From Salvia splendens (lineage: Eukaryota; Streptophyta; Magnoliopsida; Lamiales; Lamiaceae), in the NCBI RefSeq assembly GCF_004379255.2, contig NC_056053.1, positions 21,696,188-21,760,187 of the forward strand: a DNA stretch of 64,000 bases, in the 5' to 3' direction. Shown piece by piece: positions 32,238-42,027 of the stretch. Numbering within the stretch: the first letter of the stretch is position 1; the number at the start of each line of letters is the position of its first letter. The notes beneath the pieces were generated by a model that saw only the letters and a program-made list of their open reading frames with translations, was not told where the DNA came from and made no database searches. The translations under genes were made by a program, and so were the position numbers.

Positions 32238-34657
32238 TCACTCAAAATCAATTTGCTGGTGATTGTTGATTGAATGGGACACAATTTGTTGAGCTTCAGC
32301 AAGGGCCGTATCGTTCTGATCCGCGGAATATAGTATCTTCTTCACCGCCACGACCATCTGCAACAGTTCATGTTCAAAACACTTGTCACAATCCACAACT
32401 TAAAACAAATTAAAAATCAAGTGATAGAAAAAAGTTCTTACTGGAAAATTATCCAACTCTGGTGTCTGGCAAAGCAATTCAATGTCCCTCAATTTCGCAA
32501 AGTAAAAATCCCTTTCCTTCTCCAACGAATCGACAGACAGCTTCAGATCTGTAACCTGGACATCATGCATGCATCAAACTACGTTCCAGCTCACAAGTAA
32601 TGCTGCGTTTCTTAGAAATGTTACCTCGTTTTTCAATCTCTGAAGCTCTAATGAAGCATCAGCCGCACCACCCTGTTTCCCTTGTTTCGTGCCTGAAACT
32701 GAAAACGAGAAGAATGTCATGAAAACACTGCACAACTGAAGAAATGTTCGAAACGAGGAGGTCCAAAACATACCGGAAATCTTATTGCCAATCACTCCAT
32801 TGGATGATGCAGGAGAACTCAGAGAATTATTTGTTTGCAAAGACTTGGAGTTCTTTTGAGAAGCCTTGGAATTTCTTTCCTTTCCGCCTTTGCTTCTGCG
32901 CTCTACCGGGTCATAATTCCTGCATGATTTGTGCGTTTATGATATAAAATTATACTACCAAGATACCAAAAAACAAATTAGTTCAGTTACCAAGTATGTA
33001 AAAGAGTATTTACTCATTCATCAGTCCACCGTTGATAGAATCACAGTAACGTTTTAGCCATTGCAGGCACTCCAAGTTGTCCAGCGGCCTCCCCTTGACA
33101 AGTTTGTTGACCTCGATATGCTGCGCCAACCATAGATGACCGTATTTTGATTTGTTTACAAAACTAAAAAACTCTCAAAGAAAACCATCTGAAACACATT
33201 TTTGTGGGGTTTATCCGGAATATTTGCAAGAACAGACAGCAACATCAAAGTAGCATTTTGGGCAAGCACATTTAAGTGGTGTAGGAGAGCATAATTTTAA
33301 AAGAGGCAAGTAAAATTTAGTTGGAATGGTATATCTCAGCATGCTAAAGAGATAGAAAGAATTGAATGTGATATGAAGATTCACCTTGGTAATTTTGAGT
33401 TTGTTAAAAACATCTTGAAGTACTTTGTAGTTTTGGATCATATCATATTCGGTCTTAGCATCAAAATTGACCTACAAAACACAGATGTTAGTAATGCAAG
33501 AATGATTACATTATTTAACAAGAAAATATGCACAGCTAAGTAATCACCACCTTGTGCATGGGAACTACTCCAGGATGTGCCATATCCATCATCTGACATT
33601 GCACCGCCCCAGATGCTGCCTATATTAAAAATGTCAACACAAATGAGCGAATCTGTAATGCCCAGGAAACAAAGAAAGGAATGAAATGACAGAGGGTGTG
33701 CGATGTTGGCCTTGAACAGCATAAAAAAATCATCACAAACAAGAAATGAAGCGAAACTGGAAAGAAAATGAAAACGAGAAGAGGGCAATCAAGTGGGGAA
33801 CATACTACAGAAGCTAAATCCTCATGATCACTAAAATTACTGCCTGAAGAACTCAGGTTTACTTATCCGGACACAGATCACTCTTGGTTCTCGAGGAAAC
33901 AAGAAGTTCACGAAAGCGTAAAAGGGGAGGAATGGAAGCACCAATTTACACCTTCCGGTAACTCCAACTCTTGCAGTCATGTTGCTCTAAACCCAATATC
34001 TGACACTACATCTTCATTGACTATTTTCACAAAATCAAAAGGCATCACTATTATATAATTTGTATTATCACCGATACAATTTCCCAGTTCCTATTCTAAC
34101 AAATCATCAAATTCATTTGAACATTTGATATGCTAAAAGGTCCTTCTTCTCCACTTACAAGGTTTTTTTAACTCACCATCCACACATATAGCCACCCAGA
34201 AACTTACAATGAAGATCAAATAGTTATGATTTTTTTGGTATGCTACAAAACATAAGGAAACATCAGGAAAGTTTGACCTAAGCACTTCATACACATCAGC
34301 AGTTGAGTTCATATTTTCTTGAATTCTTTCTATCTTACAAAATTCAGAGGAAACTACCAGATAACTCGCTTCAGATAATTTTTCACAACGATCTCTCATT
34401 TCACGCATAAAAGATGAAATTCTCAGTTTATACTCTTCAAAAAGTTGAAGAATCACACAGAGCTAAGCATAAAACAAGAACACATGCAAGATTTTGAAAT
34501 TCCAAAAGGGGGAAAAAGTTATCAAAATTGGATTAATTTTTTTTGTTACCTCTTCAACACGAGAGAGACTGAGGTGAAGCCTAGCGTTGATCCACGCAAG
34601 AATCTCATTCCTCCCCACGAAATATGCACCATCCATAATCCCAATACTCGTCGCCAT
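32238..34657 (-). CDS. EB1C: Microtubule end-binding protein, EB1c-like
   Basis: Eight exons on the minus strand: 34550-34657, 33551-33619, 33385-33471, 33014-33120, 32774-32919, 32625-32698, 32442-32555 and 32238-32357, giving 274 aa. Exons 1-4 encode the calponin-homology microtubule-binding domain ([56 protein letters not shown]). Exons 6-8 encode the EB1 dimerisation coiled coil ([20 protein letters not shown]). The wording follows Arabidopsis EB1c, which works at spindle and phragmoplast microtubule ends and is nuclear in interphase. The protein stops at QQIDFE and lacks the acidic tail I recall for Arabidopsis EB1c, as well as an EEY end. Exon 6 has two acceptor AGs six bases apart. Confidence 0.93.
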
Positions 34658-36400
34658 CAAACTGCAACAAAATTGTCAAGAATCAAGACCGAATTCTCCG
34701 CCAATTGTTTCAAAATTTATGCCTCACTCACTTGTGTTGTTGATATCTGCGATAGCAAAAAGGCGTGAGAGGAATAGGAGAGAGTGAAGGAAAAAAAAAC
34801 AATGGAGCGAAAAGCTTTCACCTTTGGCAATTCAAAATATTTTTATTTTGTCACTGTTTTGCTTAGTTGTCGAATTGAGGTCGCCAATTAATGGATGAAT
34901 TATATAATTCTTATTCATAATTATTTCACCTGACAAATTAACACTCTTAAATTTTTGCAAAGATTCTTGCTTTATTTTCCACAAAACTTAATTCAAAGAG
35001 TTTCGGCAAGTCTTGTGAGTTTTTAATAATCTGACAAAAATAAAATACTAGCCCGATATAGAAATTTCAATATTAATTCGCATTATTTAAAGAAAGAAAG
35101 CGATCCTTGCAGTTATAATAAAATAATGAAAATGACGTTTTATTACAAAACAAATTTAGAAAATTAGGATAAGACAATAACAAGATAATGTAAAGCAGCT
35201 GGCTATGGCCAGCAGAGTGTGAAGCTTCTGTCCGTCGTTCTCCATGATTTGTTAATTCATACAGTTTACTTTCACATTGTTTTGTTTAATTATAAGAATC
35301 CCAGAAATACATATCACGTAGTAGATCGTATTCGTTTATATGTATAAAAATACGAGACAAAATATAATACTCCACATAAAAAATCATTAATAAATACGGT
35401 TTATTAAATGTTACACAAATGCTGGTTTGTTTGGATAGGAAATGTAAATAAAAAAGTAAGGTAAATTGTCGAAAAAATTAAGAATTTTGGTCACATTAAT
35501 TAAGATTCTTCCTATAGCTATAAAAATTATGAAATTTTAAATTATTCTCAAATTTTTCTGACTTTTGAAATGAGAATATATATAATTTGATTTAAAATTT
35601 ATGGGGTGAACCATTTAACCAAAATTCATAATGTCTATCTATTGAATCTGAAAAGTATTGGGTCGACCTTATCTATTAGTATCAATTTACCCTGAAAAAA
35701 TACTAGCATCATTTCATCCTAAAAAGTACTGTACTAGTATTGCATTGATCTTATCTCTATTAGTATCAATTTACCTTAAAAAGTTTTGTATTGGCCTCAT
35801 CTATTGCATTAGCCTTATCTATTTCTCCCATCTTTAAGATTGGATTGGAATCTATACACTTGTATGTTTGTGGTTGTTTTATGTTGAGAAGAGGAGTATT
35901 AGGACAGTACTTTTGTTCATTGTATACATATTTTCACCTCTTCCTATCAAATTCTGTTTATGTTTGTTTAATGTACATATTTTAAAAGAATCTTTTAATT
36001 GAAAATTGAATGTTTTCATTATTAATACAATATTAAAACCTACCGAATTATTTTGATGGGTTCAACTCATTGGCGAAGAATTACCTCAATAAAAATGAAA
36101 TATCAAATGGATTTAAGGAATCCCAAAGCATTAATTTCTTTGCCATACCTCTGCGCATTCTCTTCGCTATTATGCTTCTTTTATTTCTCATTATAATTTT
36201 TCAAAAGCTTAAATAAATTTTGATTATAATGTTTTTTTTGAAATACTACTCCATATTATTCGTGCCATAATATAGTACAATACAAATTCATTTGCATATA
36301 AAATTCAAAATGTACGTGATGATCAGTGAATAAAAATACATTCACAAATGAAAATATAAAAAAGCAGGAAAAAGACGAATTGCCAGTGTCAATAAACGAA
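34658..36400. other. Intergenic, AT-rich
   Basis: 1.7 kb. It contains the EB1-like promoter and 5' leader next to 34657. A phrase like TAGTATCAATTTACC repeats near 35677 and 35760. No gene is recognisable. Confidence 0.45.
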
Positions 36401-37105
36401 TCAAGGCATCTTGAGGCCGAATTTCTGAAAAAGACTTGGTATATTGTTGAGAATCGCTAAGGTGTTGCTGATGTACTCCATAGTCCTCTGAACCTTCACT
36501 CTCCACTCCCCAACAGCCGTCGATCCCATCTCCGCTAGCTCATCAAGACACGTGTCGAGATCAGTTAACGACGCGCTAATCCACGTCTGCAAATCGCTTA
36601 CCCTCATCTCCGTCAGCACCTCCTCCCCGGGCCCCACGCAGATCGAGTCGGCCGAGTTCCCGAGTTGACTCGCCGCGTCGTCGAACATCTCGGCGCAGAC
36701 CTTCATCGCCGCCCCGGATTCAGGGAGCTGAGATTTGAGGCTCGTGACCTCGAGCAGGCTAGCGTGGAGGGAGAGATTGAAGAAGCGGAGGGGGTTGCTC
36801 GACGGCGGCGAATTGAGGGGAGAGAGCGAGGAGAGGCATGAGTCGGGGTAGCGAGTTACGGAGCAGACGGTTTTGAGGGAATCGGCCGAGTTGGAGGCGA
36901 GTTGTGAAGAGTTGGATTTGGAGGCAGAGCGGCGGATGAGGACGGTGGTGAGAGAGGCGATGAGGAGGGTGAGGAGGAGGAGGACGAGGGAGAGGGCGAT
37001 GATGATGCGGCGGCCGCGGCGGTTTGGTGGGGGGATGGGGTTGGACTTGGATTCTTCTGTGGGGTTGACTTTGCCGTAGCCTTTGGCGAAGTTGATCGAC
37101 TCCAT
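36401..37105 (-). CDS. Membrane-anchored pectin methylesterase inhibitor-like protein
   Basis: Intronless, 234 aa. A basic cytosolic N-terminus is followed by one membrane segment (about residues 33-56). A PMEI/invertase-inhibitor domain follows, with the first cysteine pair in CSVTRYPDSC and the later cysteines in KVCAEMFDDA and DTCLDELAE. The anchor resembles the pro-region of type I pectin methylesterases, but no catalytic domain follows. PMEIs bind pectin methylesterase 1:1 in the wall and limit demethylation; invertase inhibition cannot be excluded by sequence. First of five PMEI-like loci on this strand. Confidence 0.88.
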   Translation of the reverse strand: MESINFAKGYGKVNPTEESKSNPIPPPNRRGRRIIIALSLVLLLLTLLIASLTTVLIRRSASKSNSSQLASNSADSLKTVCSVTRYPDSCLSSLSPLNSPPSSNPLRFFNLSLHASLLEVTSLKSQLPESGAAMKVCAEMFDDAASQLGNSADSICVGPGEEVLTEMRVSDLQTWISASLTDLDTCLDELAEMGSTAVGEWRVKVQRTMEYISNTLAILNNIPSLFQKFGLKMP

Positions 37106-37381
37106 GATTATGGTTTCGAGAGGAGAGGGAGAGGAGAGGAGAGTTCGTTTAAAGGCGGAGTTTTTGCAAATGGGGGATTTTTGAAGACGTGTTACCTGCT
37201 AAGTAATTTTGTTATGTATTAATAATTTAATATAGAAATTTTTACTAATTCAACAGGTTAATAATTTCATATGGAAATATAGAAATTAAACACTCGGATT
37301 TGTGATATCTACATAAACAATTGAACATTGTGATTTGATTCATAATTTCGATTGTGCATAAGGGATATCTATATATGTATG
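37106..37381. promoter_or_regulatory. Upstream region of the first PMEI-like gene
   Basis: 275 bp between the PMEI start codon and the Gypsy insertion. The Gypsy element therefore sits close to this gene's promoter. Confidence 0.4.
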
Positions 37382-37386
37382 TTGTG

Positions 37387-38065
37387 TGATGAAGCGGCGA
37401 ATTTTTGATGTTTGTAAATGCAGGAAATAAATGAAGATCAACACAGAGATTTTACGTGGTTCGATTTACTGAGGTAAATCTACGTCCACGGGGAGAAACG
37501 GGGGCAGGTTTGTATTGCTTGATCTGCGAATTACAGCTTACAACACTGGCCTGTTTTATGATATTCTCTCTAGAGAGCTTTTTAGAATTTAACCGAAGAA
37601 GAAGACCTTATCTATCTGACCTAGGTTCTATTTATACAGTGAACCAAGATCGTGGCATGCAGCATTTATTAGGTAGTGGATGTCGTGGAGATCGTGGCGA
37701 CCTTGCATGGGTCCACTATCCTGCATGAGTTAATGACTGCTTGACACCACTAAATAGATCGTCGGTGTAGTGGAGGTGGAAATCTTGCATGAGTCCACTA
37801 TCTCCTAGTTCGGTCGAATACTGAGACCGAACTGCTGAATTATTGCCGAGCAGCTTTTGCCGATCTGAGAGTAGAGCTTGATGCCGACCTGAGAGCAGAG
37901 CTTGATGAGTTTGGCTTTCACCGAGTTGTAGGCTGGGGCCGAACTCTTTGGTTGTGCCGAACTGAACTCTTTAGTCACGCCGGACTGATACTCTTTAGTC
38001 ATGCCGAACTGATACTCTGTCTTGGGCTTTACTGCTGTTGGGCTTGTTTAGTACGTACTCCATCA
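37387..38065 (-). repeat. Gypsy 3' LTR
   Basis: 679 bp, starting TGATGG and ending CATCA on the coding strand. TATAAATAGAAC forms a likely promoter box. It is one base shorter than the other LTR. Confidence 0.95.
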
Positions 38066-38077
38066 CTACCCCCCCCG

Positions 38078-38560
38078 AAAAGCGAAGTGAATCACTTCGG
38101 CATTCTGGATAAAAGTATGGGGTAAGTTGATGTTTGTCCACGGTCTCATGAAGTGAACTCTTCTTTGACCGGACTTGGTCTGTGTCCTAATTTGGCGAGT
38201 TTTATCGCTCGGATCGGACTTTCCGTTGTCCTAATTTGGGGATCGGACTTTCCCTTGTCCTAATTTGGGGATCGGACTTTCCCTTGTCCTAATTCGGCGA
38301 GTTTTATCGCGTGGATCGGACTTTCCCTAGTCCTAATTCAGGCAAGTTTTATCGCGAGAATTGGACTTTTGTTGCAGTTCGTTTCAGACGAAGTGCTTGT
38401 TTAAGCTGAATTGTGGTCTTGTATCCTCTTTAGAAGCTTTGACGCACAATCGTGGGCTTGTTGCAGCTCGTTTCGGACGAACTGCTTGTTTAAGCTGAAT
38501 TGTGGTCTTGTATCTTCTGTAGAAGCTTTGACTCACAATCGTTTAGCTTGTATATGTTCT
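38078..38560 (-). repeat. Tandem repeats in the Gypsy 3' non-coding region
   Basis: A unit of about 29 bp containing ATCGGACTTTCCCTTGTCC recurs roughly four times at 38211-38330. A unit of about 95 bp (TTAAGCTGAATTGTGGTCTT and flanks) occurs twice at about 38372-38550. Long repeat-bearing 3' regions are usual in Tat-clade elements. Confidence 0.75.
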
Positions 38561-38727
38561 AAGAAGGGGATCAGCCTTCGAAGAACAAGATACCTCAGTT
38601 ACATTTGTAAGAGACGACACTTACATAGACAGACACAACGCACGTAAGACAAACAAAAACGCACATAGGCAAAGAGAGCAAATAAAAAACAAGGAAAGCA
38701 CATAAGACTGACTGACTGGACTGTCTC

Positions 38728-41700
38728 TTACAAATGGAACTTCTTGAGGTTGGAAATGTGCCATGTTCGGGGTACCTGTTCTCCTGACATGTGAGCCAAT
38801 TTGTAAGACCCTTTGCCGAGGACTTCTGACACCCGATACGGACCTTCCCATGTGGGTTCGAGCTTGCCCAGCTTTTCTGCTCGGCTTACTTCGTTGTTTC
38901 TCAAGACGAGATCTCCCACTTGAAATTGCAGCTTCTTCACCCTTTGGTTGTAATACCGGGTTACTTGCTCCTTGTACTTGGCTGCTTTTATGCACGCCAA
39001 TTCTCTTCTTTCTTCGGCTAGATCTAATTCGGCTCGCAGTCCATCATCATTCATTTCTAAGGAGAAATGTAGTGTTCGTGGACTGGGTACGCCGATCTCA
39101 ACCGGAATCACGGCTTCAGTGCCGTACACCAGACTGTACGGAGTTTCACCGTTGGAGGTTGTGGGTGTAGTTCGGTAGGACCATAGGACTTGAGGGAGAT
39201 TTTCTACCCATTGTCCTTTGGCTTGTTCTAACCGAGCTTTTAACCCTTTCACCAGGATACGATTTGTTACCTCCGTTTGTCCGTTTGCTTGTGGATGAGA
39301 GACCGAAGTGAACCGCTGTTGAATATTCAGCTCTTGGCACCAATTCTTGAACGTCTTATCGGTGAACTGAGTCCCGTTATCCGAGATGAGGATGTGGGGT
39401 ATGCCAAATCGGCACACTATGTTCTTCCAGACGAAATCCAATGCCTTCGAGCTCGTTATCGTAGCTAATGGTTCAGCTTCCACCCACTTCGTAAAGTAGT
39501 CCACGGCAACGATTAGGAATTTCATTTGCCGAGGAGCTTGAGAAAGTGGTCCCACTATGTCTATGCCCCATTGCATGAAAGGCCAAGGGCTTTGCATAGT
39601 GGATAGATCGGTCTGCGGCATCCTTGGGATATTTGCATGGATTTGGCACTTCGGGCATGTCTTGACGAGCTGCACTGCTTCTTGTACCAAGGTTGGCCAA
39701 TAATATCCCCATCTTAGAACTTTTTTAGCTAAAGCTCTAGCTCCGATGTGGCTGCCGCACGATCCTTCATGAACTTCTCTGAGGATGTAGTCCGTCTCTT
39801 CTGGTCCTACGCACCGCAATAACGGCTGGAGGTAAGACTTTCTAAAGAGGACTCCTTCATGAAGTTCATACCGAAGTGCTCGGCACGTGATTTTCCGAGC
39901 TTCTCTCTTATCCTCGGGCAATTGTCCCTGATCCAGATACTGCAAGATCGGCGTCATCCAGTTCGGCGAGTTAGATACTGAATGTACCTCGGCTTCATCA
40001 ATGCTTCGATGCATTAATTCTTCCGCCTTTGAGCTCGGATCTGAGGCCAACTTACTTAAGGTATCTGCTCGGCTATTTTCCGCTCTGGGAACGCGGATTA
40101 TCCGAAAATAGGAGAAACTTCGGCTGATGCTTTGCGCTTTGTCCAAATACTTCTTCATTCTCTCGTCACGGGCTTCACTTGTACCCAACATGTGATTCAC
40201 TATGACTTGTGAATCACAATGGACTTTGAGAGATTTGACGAGCAGACTTTGCGCTAACTGGAGTCCGGCAAGGAGGGCTTCGTACTCGGCTTCATTATTA
40301 GTAGTGGGGAATAGGAACCGAAGTGAGTAGGTTACCTCGTGTCCGTCGGGATCGACGAGTAAAATACCAGCTCCACTTCCCATCTTGTTTGAAGCTCCAT
40401 CTACGAATTCGCTCCAGCAGTCTGGCGGCTCTACTTCGGATTCCAAGGGCTGTGCTAGTTCGGCATCAGCAGACTTTTTCTGTTCGGCAATGACAGGGAT
40501 TGCTTGATCGAACTTGGCCTCTGTAAGAAAATCTGCCAAGGCTTGTCCCTTGATGGCTTTCCGAGGTAGGTACTCGATCGAGTGTTCTCCCAGCTCTATG
40601 GCCCATTTGGCGATTCTGCCTGATGCTTCTGGCTTGGTCAAAACTTGCCGAAGAGGCAGATCGGTTAAGACGCATACCTTGTGAGCATAGAAGTATGGCC
40701 GCAGTCTCCTTGCTGCATTTACTAACGCCAGAGCAATTTTTTCCAGAGGTTGATACCTTGTTTCTGGACCTCTTAATGCTCGGCTTGTAAAGTAGATGGG
40801 AAACTGCTTTAGGCCTTCTTCTCGTACAAGCACCGCGCTGATGGTTTGATCTGAAGCCGCTAAGTATAAGAATATTACTTCGGCTTCGGTTGGAGCAGAG
40901 AGAATTGGAAGCTCGGCTAGATAACTTTTGAGCTCGTCAAAGGCCTTTTTCTGCTCGGCTCCCCACTCGAACTTTGGTGCTTTTTTCAACACTTTGAAGA
41001 ACGGTAGTTGCTTTTCGGCTGCTTGGGAAAGGAATCGATTCAGTGCGGCTAGACATCCGGTTAGCCTTTGCACATCATGTATGGACTTCGGCATTGCCAT
41101 GTTTTGAATGATTTGAACTTTTGAAGGGTTTGCCTTGAGTCCGTCCTTTGAAACCCAACAACCCAGAAATTTTCCTGAATCTACCAAAAAGGTACATTTT
41201 TGGGGGTTGAGTTTGAGGTTGGCTTTTCGGAGCACGTCGAGAGTGGATTTGAGGTTGTCTTCGTACTCCGAAGTGCTTTTGCTTTTGACAACTATGTCGT
41301 CGACATACACTTCAACCTGTTTCCCGATGAGGTGCCGAAAAAGCTTGTCTACCATCCTTTGATAAGTGGCTCCGGCATTCTTTAAACCGAATGGCATCTT
41401 TTTATAAGCGAAAATGCCGAAATCGGTGATGAAAGCTGTTTTCGGAGCGTCACTCTCATCCATCAACACTTGGTGATATCCTTTGTATAAATCAAGAAAA
41501 CAGAAAATTTCGAAACCGATCAAAGCTTCTACTTTTTTATCTATATTCGGAAGGGGATAGCAATCTTTTGGACAGTGCTTGTTTAGATCGGTAAAATCTA
41601 TGCACATCCGCCATCCTCCTCCTTTTTTCTTGATCATCACAGGATTGGCCACCCAAGAAGGATATTTCACCTCGAATAGTACATCCGCTTTTAGTAATTG

Positions 41701-41991
41701 GCGGACTTCGTCATGGATGACTTGGCTTCTTTCTGCCGCAAAGAGTCTTTGCTTCTGTTTTACCGGCCGGATTGAAGGATCAATATTTAACCGATGAGTG
41801 ATTACCTCAGGGGGCACTCCGGTCATGTCCAACGGAGACCATGCAAAGACATCTTTGTACTCCTTGAGGAGCTGAATGGTCTTTTCCCGGAGTAGAGGCG
41901 TTCCGGCGAAGCCGACTTTGACCGTTTTGGATGGATCATCTTCGTATAACTGAACGGTCATTGAGTTCGGCCCTGAAGTGACTTCGGTCAT
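38728..41991 (-). CDS. Gypsy pol (RT, RNase H, second RNase H, integrase)
   Basis: 1087 codons from the first ATG. Order: RT with MPFGLKNAGATYQRMVD and YVDDIVVKS (residues about 200-240); Ty3 RNase H (about 370-480); an additional RNase H-like domain (about 525-655, starting SEFVDGASNKMGSGAG); integrase with the CPKCQ zinc region near 770 and core residues in GIDIVGPL, SDNGTQF and NGQTEVTN; and a chromo-like tail ending WHISNLKKFHL. It is in the same frame as gag-pro and is separated from it by one TAG and ten sense codons before this ATG. It probably has no independent start and is made by readthrough. Confidence 0.94.
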   Translation of the reverse strand: MTEVTSGPNSMTVQLYEDDPSKTVKVGFAGTPLLREKTIQLLKEYKDVFAWSPLDMTGVPPEVITHRLNIDPSIRPVKQKQRLFAAERSQVIHDEVRQLLKADVLFEVKYPSWVANPVMIKKKGGGWRMCIDFTDLNKHCPKDCYPLPNIDKKVEALIGFEIFCFLDLYKGYHQVLMDESDAPKTAFITDFGIFAYKKMPFGLKNAGATYQRMVDKLFRHLIGKQVEVYVDDIVVKSKSTSEYEDNLKSTLDVLRKANLKLNPQKCTFLVDSGKFLGCWVSKDGLKANPSKVQIIQNMAMPKSIHDVQRLTGCLAALNRFLSQAAEKQLPFFKVLKKAPKFEWGAEQKKAFDELKSYLAELPILSAPTEAEVIFLYLAASDQTISAVLVREEGLKQFPIYFTSRALRGPETRYQPLEKIALALVNAARRLRPYFYAHKVCVLTDLPLRQVLTKPEASGRIAKWAIELGEHSIEYLPRKAIKGQALADFLTEAKFDQAIPVIAEQKKSADAELAQPLESEVEPPDCWSEFVDGASNKMGSGAGILLVDPDGHEVTYSLRFLFPTTNNEAEYEALLAGLQLAQSLLVKSLKVHCDSQVIVNHMLGTSEARDERMKKYLDKAQSISRSFSYFRIIRVPRAENSRADTLSKLASDPSSKAEELMHRSIDEAEVHSVSNSPNWMTPILQYLDQGQLPEDKREARKITCRALRYELHEGVLFRKSYLQPLLRCVGPEETDYILREVHEGSCGSHIGARALAKKVLRWGYYWPTLVQEAVQLVKTCPKCQIHANIPRMPQTDLSTMQSPWPFMQWGIDIVGPLSQAPRQMKFLIVAVDYFTKWVEAEPLATITSSKALDFVWKNIVCRFGIPHILISDNGTQFTDKTFKNWCQELNIQQRFTSVSHPQANGQTEVTNRILVKGLKARLEQAKGQWVENLPQVLWSYRTTPTTSNGETPYSLVYGTEAVIPVEIGVPSPRTLHFSLEMNDDGLRAELDLAEERRELACIKAAKYKEQVTRYYNQRVKKLQFQVGDLVLRNNEVSRAEKLGKLEPTWEGPYRVSEVLGKGSYKLAHMSGEQVPRTWHISNLKKFHL

Positions 41992-42018
41992 CTCGCTAGC
42001 CTCCGACTCCGGTTGCTG

Positions 42019-42027
42019 TGATTGCTA
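42019..42027 (-). promoter_or_regulatory. Putative stop-codon readthrough site between gag-pro and pol
   Basis: The coding strand reads TAG CAA TCA. This fits the UAG-CAR-YYA leaky-stop consensus known from tobacco mosaic virus-type readthrough. Gag and pol are in the same frame on either side, with no further stop. Confidence 0.65.

Noticed and set aside
37456..37728. Open frame repeated at 44211-44522
   Set aside because: It lies inside the Gypsy LTRs on the antisense strand; its duplication is explained by the LTRs.
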